Origin: JANNYA01 sp031422315
Lineage (GTDB): Bacteria; Pseudomonadota; Gammaproteobacteria; Xanthomonadales; SZUA-5
Direction: 5' to 3'
NCBI GenBank assembly: GCA_031422315.1
Contig: JANOQN010000026.1
Location: 1 to 64,000, forward strand
Length of the DNA stretch: 64,000 nucleotides
The position numbers and the translations under genes are program-made. Every line of letters begins with the position of its first letter. Positions within the stretch are counted from its first letter, which is position 1. This document shows positions 50,634 through 60,534 of this stretch, piece by piece. A model generated the notes under the pieces. That model ran no database searches and was not told the origin of the DNA. It worked only from the letters and a program-made list of their open reading frames with translations.

Positions 50634-53600
50634 GTGCGCAGCAAGCAGCTGCAGAGCATTGATTCGCTCGATGGCGCAAACACGCTCAAGCACTATCGCT
50701 TTAGCTATCAAACCGCCTTCAGCGGCAGCTTTGAGCCGATTTTGACCAGTGTCTTGGAATGCCGAGATAATCAATTGAGCGTGTGCCTACGGCCCACCGA
50801 GTTCGAATGGTCAACCGCCGTCACCGGTTATGGCAGTCGTAAAACCGCGAGCCAATCGGCGCTCGGCACGCTGGTCGATTACAAAACCGGTGACATCAAC
50901 GGCGATGGCCGCGTTGAAATGGTTTGGATTCGCAATGTGAACACTGGTGCGTGCCCGACGAACCTCGTTTTGGTTTCCACAGGCACCAAAGACGCCGCTG
51001 GTTTGCTCAGTTTCGGCAACCCCATTGATACTGGTATTTGCACGGGCTGGTCATCCAACAGCGTGTTTAGCGGCATTCAGCGCTATTGGCAGCTGCTCGA
51101 TTACAACGGCGATGGCCGCGATGATTTAATGCTGGCGCAGCCACCGAGCGCCGGTGTGCCCAACCCAATTTGGAAAATCTATCCGGCGCTTACCACTGGC
51201 ATTGGCTTTAGTTCTACCGCGATTGACACGCCCATTCCGGTGTATTCGCCTGGCACGTTGGGTTCACTGCAATTGGCAGATTTTAATGGTGATGGTTTGT
51301 TGGACGTACTCAACATTGAGTCGATCCCAAGCTTTGGCGAACAACTGGTTATCCGCTTTTTTGAGCGCTCTGGTTTGGAGTTCGGCTTTAGCGCGCCTTA
51401 CTTAGTGGATTGGTCGTCCGATCTGCCCGCATCCTTTAACTGCCCACTCGATTGCGAACCTAAACTCTCAGAGGCCACTCGCAAACTCGGCGATGTGAAT
51501 GGCGATGGCCGAGCCGATATTTTAATGGGCTATCGACCGATTAGCCCGAATCGTCTAACGCCCGAAGAAATTGCCAATCCGCAAGTTATCGGCCCGCGCT
51601 CATTTTGGATTTTGCCCAGCCAGCGCGTCGAAACCCCGCTCAAAGAAGTGCGTTTCAAGTACCACACGAGCACCTCACCCGATTTGCCGTTTCTCGAACG
51701 TGCACCAGTGATTGACGGTGAACGTGCTGATTTTAATGGTGATAGCTTGGCCGATGTATTGGTGTGCGTAACGGCAAACTCATGTTCGCAATATCTCAAT
51801 ACTGGGCTTGCGGGCGCCAAGAGCTTCATTGCTATCGGCACGAGCGTAACGAACGCCAATCAGCGCCAGTTGCTGGATATTAACCAGGATGGTCGCACCG
51901 ATTTGGTGTTTCGCGCCAGCAGCAGCGCAGGCTCTGATGGCGTATATACCGTCAGGTATGCAGGCCCCGATGGCATTCTAGGCAGCAATCAACTTATGCC
52001 TGGGTGCGGCTTTAACAGCTGCGGCGCGCAGGCTTTTGAAAATGGCCAGAGCCTATTTGCTGATTTCGATGGTGATGGCTACGCGGACTTTCTAGCATTT
52101 CAAAATCCGCCGAATGAAAACGATAATGTGCGCACTGCCTTTTCCGGCAGCGGCGGCGCATTCAAGCCGCGCGATGTGATCGTCAAAATTAAGAACGGCT
52201 ACGGTGCGGAAACCAATATCGACTATCTGCCGCTGACGAATAAAGACGTGTATCGGCGCGCAACCAACAGCCGAAACAGCCTGATTATTGGGCGCGGCTC
52301 AGCCGTGCATGACTTGCTGGTTCCCATTTATGTGGTCGCGCGCGTGCAAAGCTCCGCGCCGGTGCTCAATAATCCGCTACAGCAAAGCAGTATTCACTAC
52401 CGCTACGCTGGCGCGAAAATGCAAGGCGGCGGACGCGGCTTTTTGGGCTTTGCAGAAGTCGTCAGCTTTGATTCGAACTATCAAAGTACCGGCTTACTCA
52501 ATTGCGGCCCGAGCGGTGCGGCCTGTCACACTGCAAGCGTATCGCGTTACTTTCAAAGCTTCCCGTATGTAGGCGCGCCCTTCCAAAGCGAAACCTATGT
52601 CATGGCCGGCAGCTTTGTGCAAAGCAGCTGCCGTGGCACCGGCCGCACCAGCGATGCCTGTGCGCAAACTAGCGCAGCATTCCCAAGCTTTGATACTGGG
52701 CAAAACAAGCGGGTCAAATTCACCGGCCACGCCATGGCCTGCCAGAGCGCAAACGGCAGCACCGATTTATGCCCTGCGCCGTTTAATGCGGGCACTAGCC
52801 AGTGTTTTACTGGTGCGTTTAACGGCGCGCTTGCCCCCACGCTAAGCATTGCAGGCAGCCAAAGCCGCATGAGCAATGGCGATGTACCCAATCAATTCAC
52901 CCCGAACGGCAAGCCACAAGGGCTGTTCGCCTATGTGTTGGGCTCGCAAGATTTGAGCTTTGAGCTGCAAAGCCCGGGCGGCACTCAAGCCACGGCTGAA
53001 GTGTTCAACACCTTTTGCTACGGCCCGAACGGCAATCTAACGGTCAGTGAAACCCAAACCGCCGCCACGTCGAGCGCCGATATGGCCGGCAACCCAGGCG
53101 ATCTAGCAAAAATTCGCCGGAAAGGCCTGCGCAATCTCTACACCGACGATCTCGCTAACTGGCGGCTTGGGCGCTTAATAAGCGCCAGCGTCATTCATGG
53201 CGTGAAAGAAAATGGCGATCAAACGTTCAACCAAACCAATCGGTTCAGCACGTTTGACTATCAAGCCGGCAATAGCAAGTTTTTGCTTTCCGAAAAGCTC
53301 AGCGCCGCCACCGCTCCTGGCTCGGGTGATGAAGCCTACAACGTCAACACCTATTACGATTTAGATCGCTACGGTAACCGCACCGCCACCTATACCTGTA
53401 GCAATGACGTGTCGGAGGCGCTGTGTAAAGACCCAGCCAATGCCAGCAACCCAATGCTATTTCACCCAAGCGGCACAACCATCCGGCGATATGTGCGCAG
53501 CAGCTTTGATGCCCGAGGGCGTTACAGTACCGGTGCCAGAGGCGCGTTTTATGACCCCGCGCAAACCACCCGCCTATGGAGCGAACGCAGCACCGGAACT

Positions 53601-56600
53601 GTGCTTGCGCGCGATGAGTTCGGCGAAGTCACTTCCGCTGATGATGCCAATGGCGTCAATGGACAAGTTTTGCGCGGCACGCTCGGGCGTGATTATTATG
53701 GCGAAAGCGAAACCGGCGCATCCAGCACCACCACTTATCGCTGGTGCACCGGTTATAACAAGGGCGTTGATGAAGTCGCTTGCGCACCGGCGGCGGCGTT
53801 TCGCAAACAAATCATTGCCAGTGGCGCGCCAATCGCTTGGAGCTACCACGATGTACTCGGCCGCGCGATTATCGCCATGGTGCAATCGAATTTTGACGCG
53901 CCAGCGGCTACTAACGCACTGGTAGAAGTCTGCACTTTCTTTGATAGCCACGGGCGCACGATCAAAACCACCGAGCCACAGTTCGCCCGCACTTCCTTAA
54001 ACGGCGCGCCAGATTTCAGCGCCACCTTTAACGGCTGCGATGCACCGGCAAGTCTACAAAGCTTCGATATTCTCGGCCGGCCGCGGCTCACCACGCAGCC
54101 CGATGGCGGCATAACGGATTTGCGATACGGCATTAGCTCAAAAACGGTAGTAGGCCCACAGGGTAATTTCCTGGAAATACGCTCGCTGATTTCCAAAACC
54201 GCTCCCAACAATGGCTCCGAAAGTGCGCGCACCTGGTTTGAAGTCGTCAATGCCGCCGGTGAACGGGTTGAGATCAAAGATCCGAATAACTTCTCGATCT
54301 TTCAAGAATTCGATCAAGTCGGCAATCTCAAGCGCGTTGCGCGCGTGGCAGGCCCAGGCCGCCCGGCTATTCAAACGCTCGCTGCATATGATGATCTAGG
54401 CCGCAAGCTGAGCCAAACCGACGCAGATATGGGCTATTGGCAATACCGCTACAACGCCATGGGTGAACTCGTCAGCCAAACTGATGGCAAAAACCAAACG
54501 ATCACCCACGCCATTGATGCGCTAGGCCGAGTCTGGCAAACCCAAACGCCGGGCGTATTGGTGGAAGCGAGTGAAGATATTTTCAAAAATGGTTTTGAAG
54601 ATGGCGCTAAAAGCAAAGGCATCGTTGGCTTAATTGTCGACACTATGACCTTTGATACCGCCGCGAACGGCCTAGGCATGCTGCAATCATCCACACGCGT
54701 AGAGCCCGGCTTACCGAACTACACTCAAACCGTCACTTACGATTCCCTCGCCCGGGTTCGCCAAACCGCGACGCTGATCGACGCGCAAACCAGCGTCGAA
54801 ACGGTGGTTTATGACAGCATCGGCCGCGCGTTCAAGCAGTTCACCCAATTGAACGAACCTGGCATCACCTACCTTGAAGGCGTCGAAACCGCATTCAACA
54901 GCCGGGGCTACCCGCACAAACTGTGCCGAAGTTCGGATTTAAGCAGTGCCGCGAGCAGCTGCGTGATTACCGGCAGCGATTTGTACTACCAGAGCTTTGA
55001 ATATTCCCCGCGCGGCCAAGTGACTAGCGAACGGCGCGCGGATTCGGTGAATTTAGCCGTCAATCGCAGCTTTGATGCACAAACCGGGCGCTTGAACGTG
55101 CAAACCGTCAATGGTGGCAGCAGCCAAAGCTGGCAGCAGCAATATGATTTGGTCGGCAATTTAATGCGCCGCGATGATTTTTCTACCGGTCAAAATGAAG
55201 TCATGGTGTATGACAAATTAGATCGGCTTAAATCCGTCAGCCGTAATAATCAGATCAGCATGGCGCTGGAATATGACGTGCTCGGTAATATCTGCCAGAA
55301 AACCCGCGAAGGCGTGGTGCAAAATTACCAGTACGGCGCGGCATCGGGCTGTGCATTGAATGCCGGCGCAGTCAGTTCCCCACATCAAGTCACGCAGGCT
55401 TGGGGTAAAAGCTATCAATACGATGGCAATGGCGATTTAGCCAGCCGCTTTGGCAACAACAGCACTTTAACGCTGAGTTACGATGCCAGCCGCATGACGC
55501 GCAGTTTAACCAGCACCGGGCAAATCAACGCGCGCAGCCGTTTCCAATACGGCCCGAGCGGCAGCCGTTACAAGCGCATTGATGAAAAGAACGGCAGCAT
55601 TACCCGAACCCTGCGCTACTTTGGCAGCGTGGAAAAAGAAACCACGCCGACACGCACTTTATTACGCCAGAGTATCGGCGGATTTTTGTTAATCAACCGC
55701 ACCGTCAGCAGCAATACCCGCGAATATCGGTATTTATTCGCTGATGCACTCGGCTCCGTCGATTTAATCACCAATGAAACTGGGCAGATTATCGAGCGCA
55801 TGAGCTTTGATGCGCACGGCGCAAGAAGGTTAAACAGCTCATGGGTCAACGCGATTCAAAACTATGCACCCGACACCACGCTGCGCGGTTACACCGGCCA
55901 TGAAATGATGGACGACTTAGGCTTGATCCACATGAATGCGCGCATTTACGACGCGGAACTCGGTCGCTTCTTACAAGCCGACTCGATGGTGGAAGCCGAT
56001 GCCACCCAGGGTTTGAACCGGTATACGTACGTGTTGAATAACCCGCTCAGCAGCACCGATCCGAGTGGGCATTTGAGTAAGAAGTCGCTAGGGATTCTCA
56101 AAATGATTGTGGGTATTGCAATTAGCGTGTGGCTACCGGGATCGAGCGCAATTTTTGGTTCGCTTGCCGGCAGCGCAGCTAGTTATGTGGTGGCTGGATT
56201 TATCTCGGGTGCAATCAGTGGCGGCTTGGAAGGCGGTTTATGGGGCGCATTTAGTGCCGGATTGTTTTATGGTATTGGAAGCCATTTCCAAAAACTTGCG
56301 GGCGCGGACAAAATTCTATCGGGCGCCCAGCGCGCAGCCAAAGTTGCCACGCACGCAATCGCAGGCGGCACGCTCAATGTTTTGCAAGGCGGGAAATTTG
56401 GGCACGGGTTTGTTAGTGCGGGTGTGGTGGAAGCCGTATCGCCGACTGTAATGAAGATTCCGAATAGCTATGCGAAGGTGGCGGTTTCTGCGCTGGTTGG
56501 GGGTTCGGTGTCAGCGGCTACTGGCGGAAAGTTTGGTAATGGCGCGATTACTGGGGCTTTTCAGATGGCTTTTAATGAGTTGGGGCATGGTGCGGAAGCT

Positions 56601-57068
56601 GTCAAAGAAAAAACACCAACATTTGAAGAACGATTTGCAAAAATTGCTGCTCAAATTTCAGGTGAATATCCAGAACTAACGCCTTACTTAAAATACTCTG
56701 CAGACGCACCGCTAGCACCTTCGAACCTTGGTGAGTATCACGATTCAGGCATTAGATTTAACGAAACCATAAAAAGCGATTTAAATATATCAGACCATCA
56801 ATTGGTAGCATTGATTAGTCATGAAGCTCTGCACGGGTTTGTCAATAAAGCGTATGGAAACGTACTTATTTACATGCTGTTCGATATTGGATCGGCGCCG
56901 ATAGTACCAAACTCAAGTTACGGAATGCATTACGGTGTTAACCATGCTTGGATTGAGGACACCGGGCCAAAGATTAGAGACAATGTTATGTACAAAGACA
57001 CAAGACCAGAAATTTCGGTGAAAGCAATGGTGAAATACAGACAAAACTGTGAATGGTGTAAAAAATGA
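50634..57068 (+). CDS. RHS-repeat polymorphic toxin with HExxH tip (continuation)
   Basis: A 2144-residue frame continuing the SpvB protein. Seven FG-GAP/VCBS-like D-x-NGDG repeats lie between about 50890 and 52080. A TcdB-middle-like region comes next, then YD/RHS repeats from about 53350, ending in the RHS core signature ARIYDAELGRFLQADSMVEA ... YVLNNPLSSTDPSGH. A Gly/Ala-rich hydrophobic pre-tip region follows. The tip starts after AFQMAFNE (about 56580) and carries ISHEALHGFV, an HExxH zinc-peptidase motif at residues 2063-2067. If the TAG is real, an internal GTG 50634 gives no signal peptide. The stop overlaps the next gene (ATGA). Confidence 0.88.
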   Translation: MRSKQLQSIDSLDGANTLKHYRFSYQTAFSGSFEPILTSVLECRDNQLSVCLRPTEFEWSTAVTGYGSRKTASQSALGTLVDYKTGDINGDGRVEMVWIRNVNTGACPTNLVLVSTGTKDAAGLLSFGNPIDTGICTGWSSNSVFSGIQRYWQLLDYNGDGRDDLMLAQPPSAGVPNPIWKIYPALTTGIGFSSTAIDTPIPVYSPGTLGSLQLADFNGDGLLDVLNIESIPSFGEQLVIRFFERSGLEFGFSAPYLVDWSSDLPASFNCPLDCEPKLSEATRKLGDVNGDGRADILMGYRPISPNRLTPEEIANPQVIGPRSFWILPSQRVETPLKEVRFKYHTSTSPDLPFLERAPVIDGERADFNGDSLADVLVCVTANSCSQYLNTGLAGAKSFIAIGTSVTNANQRQLLDINQDGRTDLVFRASSSAGSDGVYTVRYAGPDGILGSNQLMPGCGFNSCGAQAFENGQSLFADFDGDGYADFLAFQNPPNENDNVRTAFSGSGGAFKPRDVIVKIKNGYGAETNIDYLPLTNKDVYRRATNSRNSLIIGRGSAVHDLLVPIYVVARVQSSAPVLNNPLQQSSIHYRYAGAKMQGGGRGFLGFAEVVSFDSNYQSTGLLNCGPSGAACHTASVSRYFQSFPYVGAPFQSETYVMAGSFVQSSCRGTGRTSDACAQTSAAFPSFDTGQNKRVKFTGHAMACQSANGSTDLCPAPFNAGTSQCFTGAFNGALAPTLSIAGSQSRMSNGDVPNQFTPNGKPQGLFAYVLGSQDLSFELQSPGGTQATAEVFNTFCYGPNGNLTVSETQTAATSSADMAGNPGDLAKIRRKGLRNLYTDDLANWRLGRLISASVIHGVKENGDQTFNQTNRFSTFDYQAGNSKFLLSEKLSAATAPGSGDEAYNVNTYYDLDRYGNRTATYTCSNDVSEALCKDPANASNPMLFHPSGTTIRRYVRSSFDARGRYSTGARGAFYDPAQTTRLWSERSTGTVLARDEFGEVTSADDANGVNGQVLRGTLGRDYYGESETGASSTTTYRWCTGYNKGVDEVACAPAAAFRKQIIASGAPIAWSYHDVLGRAIIAMVQSNFDAPAATNALVEVCTFFDSHGRTIKTTEPQFARTSLNGAPDFSATFNGCDAPASLQSFDILGRPRLTTQPDGGITDLRYGISSKTVVGPQGNFLEIRSLISKTAPNNGSESARTWFEVVNAAGERVEIKDPNNFSIFQEFDQVGNLKRVARVAGPGRPAIQTLAAYDDLGRKLSQTDADMGYWQYRYNAMGELVSQTDGKNQTITHAIDALGRVWQTQTPGVLVEASEDIFKNGFEDGAKSKGIVGLIVDTMTFDTAANGLGMLQSSTRVEPGLPNYTQTVTYDSLARVRQTATLIDAQTSVETVVYDSIGRAFKQFTQLNEPGITYLEGVETAFNSRGYPHKLCRSSDLSSAASSCVITGSDLYYQSFEYSPRGQVTSERRADSVNLAVNRSFDAQTGRLNVQTVNGGSSQSWQQQYDLVGNLMRRDDFSTGQNEVMVYDKLDRLKSVSRNNQISMALEYDVLGNICQKTREGVVQNYQYGAASGCALNAGAVSSPHQVTQAWGKSYQYDGNGDLASRFGNNSTLTLSYDASRMTRSLTSTGQINARSRFQYGPSGSRYKRIDEKNGSITRTLRYFGSVEKETTPTRTLLRQSIGGFLLINRTVSSNTREYRYLFADALGSVDLITNETGQIIERMSFDAHGARRLNSSWVNAIQNYAPDTTLRGYTGHEMMDDLGLIHMNARIYDAELGRFLQADSMVEADATQGLNRYTYVLNNPLSSTDPSGHLSKKSLGILKMIVGIAISVWLPGSSAIFGSLAGSAASYVVAGFISGAISGGLEGGLWGAFSAGLFYGIGSHFQKLAGADKILSGAQRAAKVATHAIAGGTLNVLQGGKFGHGFVSAGVVEAVSPTVMKIPNSYAKVAVSALVGGSVSAATGGKFGNGAITGAFQMAFNELGHGAEAVKEKTPTFEERFAKIAAQISGEYPELTPYLKYSADAPLAPSNLGEYHDSGIRFNETIKSDLNISDHQLVALISHEALHGFVNKAYGNVLIYMLFDIGSAPIVPNSSYGMHYGVNHAWIEDTGPKIRDNVMYKDTRPEISVKAMVKYRQNCEWCKK
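54207..56588 (+). repeat. RHS core duplication, copy 1 (2382 bp)
   Basis: This segment is repeated at 57676-60057 with exactly the same length, and no indel is visible from the start AACAATGGCTC to the end TTGGGGCAT. Differences are scattered and largely silent. The unit covers the YD repeats, core signature and pre-tip region. Confidence 0.9.
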
Positions 57069-57649
57069 AAACAATCTCTCTAGCTGTTCTTTTTATTTTT
57101 CTTGGAAATGAATTAAGTGCTATTTTATTTGAAAGATCGCCCCCACTTCATTTGTTCACTATAGCAGCGCTTTTTTTGTTACTAGCTTGGCTTGCATTTC
57201 ACTTCAAGCTAAAACTTGTTTTTGGCTTGTTGGTACCGTTAAGCATTATAACATCCGTGCTTTTTTTAATTGCGTTTCACAAGCCTTCGTCTACTTATTT
57301 TCGTGTACGTAACGATTTGGAGGATAGTAGTCAAAGACTGGAACAGAAAGCGGTATGTCCCGAAAGTTTCGTATTTGCGACCCAACTTACCGACTGGTTT
57401 GGCAAGTTAGCAAAATTAAACTACCGAAACGAGGGCGAAACGTGTTTAGTCTGGAGCGTTGGACCAGACGGAGAAAATGACAACGCAAAGAAAATTTTTG
57501 ATCCTGATAACTTAGAATATTCAACTGAATACTTAAAATCATCGATTTCGCTTATTAAAATATTGTTTGCGCAAGACCACTTCGTGAAAGGCGATATAGT
57601 CGTCGAGTGTAGGGCGGAAAGCTCGCGCTTAAATTGCGTATTTCTTTGA
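57065..57649 (+). CDS. Membrane protein, candidate immunity to HExxH tip
   Basis: A 194-residue protein whose ATG overlaps the toxin stop (ATGA). Three hydrophobic segments lie in the first 80 residues (ISLAVLFIFLGNELSAIL, HLFTIAALFLLLAWLAF, LVFGLLVPLSIITSVLFLI). The remainder is a soluble domain with CLVWSVGPDGENDNAKKIFD, which loosely recalls the end of pseudopilin-like proteins. I do not recognise the family. Gene position and AT-richness like the tip suggest an immunity protein that protects in the membrane or periplasm. Confidence 0.65.
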   Translation: MKTISLAVLFIFLGNELSAILFERSPPLHLFTIAALFLLLAWLAFHFKLKLVFGLLVPLSIITSVLFLIAFHKPSSTYFRVRNDLEDSSQRLEQKAVCPESFVFATQLTDWFGKLAKLNYRNEGETCLVWSVGPDGENDNAKKIFDPDNLEYSTEYLKSSISLIKILFAQDHFVKGDIVVECRAESSRLNCVFL

Positions 57650-60534
57650 ATTACGTGATGTTCTGCGACGAAACCAACAACGGCTCTGAAAGCGCGCGCA
57701 CCTGGTTTGAAGTCGTCAACGCCGCCGGGGAACGGGTTGAAATTAAAGATCCGAATAACTTCGCGATCTTTCAAGAATTCGATCAAGTCGGCAATCTCAA
57801 GCGCGTCGCGCGCGTGGCAGGCCCAGGCCGCCCGGCCATTGAAACACTCGCTGCATATGATGATCTAGGCCGCAAGCTGAGCCAAACCGATGCGGATATG
57901 GGCTATTGGCAATATCGCTATAACGCCATGGGCGAATTAGTCAGCCAAACCGATGGTAAAACCCAGACCATCACGCACGCCATTGATGCGCTAGGCCGTG
58001 TCTGGCATACCCAAACGCCGGGTGTATTAGTGGATGCGGGTGAAGATATATTTAAAAACGGCTTTGAAGATGGCGTTAAGAGCAAAGGCATCATCGGCTT
58101 AATCGTCGATACCATGACTTTTGATACCGCCACCAACGGCTTAGGCATGCTGCAAACCAGCACCCGCGTCGAGCCGGGCTTGCCGAATTACACGCAAACT
58201 GTCACTTACGATTCCCTCGCCCGGGTTCGGCAAACCGCCACGCTGATCGACGCGCAAACCAGCGTCGAAACCGTGGTGTATGACAGCATCGGCCGCGCAT
58301 TCAAGCAGTTCACCCAATTGAACGAACCCGGCATTACGTATTTAGAAGGCGTCGAAACCGCTTTTAACAGCCGGGGCTACCCGCACAAGCTGTGCCGAAG
58401 TTCCGATTTAAGCAATGCGGCAAGCAGCTGCGTAATTACTGGCAGCGATTTGTATTACCAAAGCTTTGAATATTCCCCGCGCGGCCAAGTTACTAGCGAA
58501 CGCCGCGCGGATTCAGTGAATTTAGCCGTCAACCGCAGCTTTGATGCACAAACCGGGCGCTTAAACGTGCAAACCGTCAATGGCGGCAGCAGCCAAAGCT
58601 GGCAGCAGCAGTATGATTTGGTCGGTAATTTAATGCGCCGGGATGATTTTTCCACTGGCCAAAATGAAGTCATGGTGTATGACAAATTAGATCGCCTTAA
58701 ATCCGTCAGCCGTAACAACACGTTAAGCATGGCGCTGGAATATGACGTGCTCGGTAACATCTGCCAGAAAACCCGCGAAGGCGTGGTACAGAATTACCAG
58801 TACGGCGCAGCGTCCGGCTGTGCGCTGAATGCCGGCGCGGTTAGCTCACCGCATCAAGTTACCCAGGCTTGGGGTAAAAGCTATCAATACGATGGCAATG
58901 GCGATTTAGCCAGCCGCTTTGGCAATAGCAGCACGCTCACGCTGGCTTATGATGCCAGCCGCATGACGCGTAGTTTGACCAGCACTGGTTTAATCAACGC
59001 GCGCAGCCGCTTTCAATACGGCCCCAGCGGCAGCCGTTACAAACGCATTGATGAAAAGAACGGCAGTGTTACGAGAACGCTGCGCTATTTTGGCAGCGTG
59101 GAAAAAGAAACCACGCCGACGCGAACATTATTGCGCCAATCAATTGGCGGATTTGTGCTCATCAATCGCACCGTTAGCAGCAATACCCGCGAATATCGGT
59201 ATTTATTTTCCGATTCACTCGGCTCAGTCGATTTAATCACCAATGAAACCGGCGCAATCATCGAGCGCATGAGCTTCGATGCACACGGCGCACGTAGATC
59301 AAACAGCAGCTGGGTCAACCCGATTCAAAACTACACGCCCGACACCACGCTGCGAGGCTATACCGGCCATGAAATGATGGACGACTTAGGTTTGATCCAC
59401 ATGAATGCCCGAATTTACGATGCAGAACTCGGCCGCTTCCTGCAGGCCGATTCGATGGTTGAAGCCGATGCGACTCAGGGTTTGAATCGGTATACGTACG
59501 TGTTGAATAACCCGCTCAGCAGCACCGATCCGAGCGGGCATTTGAGTAAGAAGTCGCTAGGGATTCTCAAGATGATTGTGGGTATTGCGATTAGTGTGTG
59601 GCTGCCAGGATCGAGCGCAATTTTTGGTTCACTAGCCGGCAGCGCCGCCAGTTATGTGGTGGCTGGATTTATCTCGGGTGCAATCAGCGGCGGTTTGGAG
59701 AGCGGCTTATGGGGCGCATTTAGTGCAGGATTGTTCTACGGTATCGGAAGCCACTTCCAAAAACTTGCGGGCGCGGACAAAATATTATCCGGCGCGCAGC
59801 GCGCCGCTAAAGTTGCCACGCACGCAATCGCAGGTGGCACGCTCAATGTTTTGCAAGGCGGGAAATTTGGGCATGGGTTTGTTAGTGCGGGTGTAGTTGA
59901 GGCGGTATCACCTACTGTGATGAAGATTCCGAATAGCTATGCCAAGGTGGCGGTTTCCGCGCTTGTTGGGGGTTCGGTATCGGCGGGTACGGGTGGCAAG
60001 TTCGGTAATGGGGCGATTACTGGGGCTTTTCAAATGGCTTTTAATGAGTTGGGGCATACAAACGACAACGGTGAATTTAAATCAGACAAAGATAGGAATT
60101 TAGAACTGCACGAGCCTGATGAGCTCTTTGCTGGCGGAATGGAAGGAATGGACGTGACACGAGCGATTGACCATATTGATTCAAATGTAGTTCTACCGTT
60201 TGGACATGGGCTGTGCGCGCGGCATACTGCAAATGCAATTGAGGCAGGTGGTGTTTACTTAGGGCCTCGTACGAATCACGCCAAGGACTTCGGCCCTATT
60301 TTAGAGCGCGCGGGCTTTAAAGAAATAAATATCAGTGAAGGCTATGCCCCTCTATCTGGCGACATTGCAGTAATTCAAAACTATCCAGGCCAAAGATCGG
60401 GGCATATGCAAATGTACACTCGAAGTTCATGGACTTCAGATTTTCCGCAGCGCACGTTTTACCCCGGTGCCGGCTTCAGGGATGCCGCGCCCTCATACAA
60501 GATTTACAGATTTCCAACGCGAGTTAATTTATGA
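57634..60534 (+). CDS. Orphan RHS core with NlpC/CHAP-like tip
   Basis: A 966-residue frame holding only the RHS core, without SpvB, FG-GAP or signal peptide. From NNGSESARTWFEVVNAAGER on it matches the first RHS protein for 794 residues without gaps. The tip (from about 60058) is different: Cys in GHGLCARHTANAIEAGGVYL (about residue 861), then HAKDFGPILERAGFKEI, SGDIAVIQ and His in RSGHMQMYT (about 924), a layout like peptidoglycan amidases of the NlpC/P60-CHAP group. It starts at TTG 57634 or ATG 57658, inside the upstream gene's end. It may be a silent donor for tip exchange. Confidence 0.82.
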   Translation: MRISLNYVMFCDETNNGSESARTWFEVVNAAGERVEIKDPNNFAIFQEFDQVGNLKRVARVAGPGRPAIETLAAYDDLGRKLSQTDADMGYWQYRYNAMGELVSQTDGKTQTITHAIDALGRVWHTQTPGVLVDAGEDIFKNGFEDGVKSKGIIGLIVDTMTFDTATNGLGMLQTSTRVEPGLPNYTQTVTYDSLARVRQTATLIDAQTSVETVVYDSIGRAFKQFTQLNEPGITYLEGVETAFNSRGYPHKLCRSSDLSNAASSCVITGSDLYYQSFEYSPRGQVTSERRADSVNLAVNRSFDAQTGRLNVQTVNGGSSQSWQQQYDLVGNLMRRDDFSTGQNEVMVYDKLDRLKSVSRNNTLSMALEYDVLGNICQKTREGVVQNYQYGAASGCALNAGAVSSPHQVTQAWGKSYQYDGNGDLASRFGNSSTLTLAYDASRMTRSLTSTGLINARSRFQYGPSGSRYKRIDEKNGSVTRTLRYFGSVEKETTPTRTLLRQSIGGFVLINRTVSSNTREYRYLFSDSLGSVDLITNETGAIIERMSFDAHGARRSNSSWVNPIQNYTPDTTLRGYTGHEMMDDLGLIHMNARIYDAELGRFLQADSMVEADATQGLNRYTYVLNNPLSSTDPSGHLSKKSLGILKMIVGIAISVWLPGSSAIFGSLAGSAASYVVAGFISGAISGGLESGLWGAFSAGLFYGIGSHFQKLAGADKILSGAQRAAKVATHAIAGGTLNVLQGGKFGHGFVSAGVVEAVSPTVMKIPNSYAKVAVSALVGGSVSAGTGGKFGNGAITGAFQMAFNELGHTNDNGEFKSDKDRNLELHEPDELFAGGMEGMDVTRAIDHIDSNVVLPFGHGLCARHTANAIEAGGVYLGPRTNHAKDFGPILERAGFKEINISEGYAPLSGDIAVIQNYPGQRSGHMQMYTRSSWTSDFPQRTFYPGAGFRDAAPSYKIYRFPTRVNL
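57676..60057 (+). repeat. RHS core duplication, copy 2 (2382 bp)
   Basis: Same-length copy of 54207-56588. Homology begins abruptly at AACAACGGCTC, after 26 bp of unrelated sequence past the upstream gene's stop, and ends at the tip boundary. Confidence 0.9.

Noticed and set aside
50634..57068. Type VI secretion or Tc toxin complex assignment for the RHS protein
   Set aside because: The SpvB start has a sec signal peptide, and no VgrG, PAAR, Hcp or TcA gene is present in the window.
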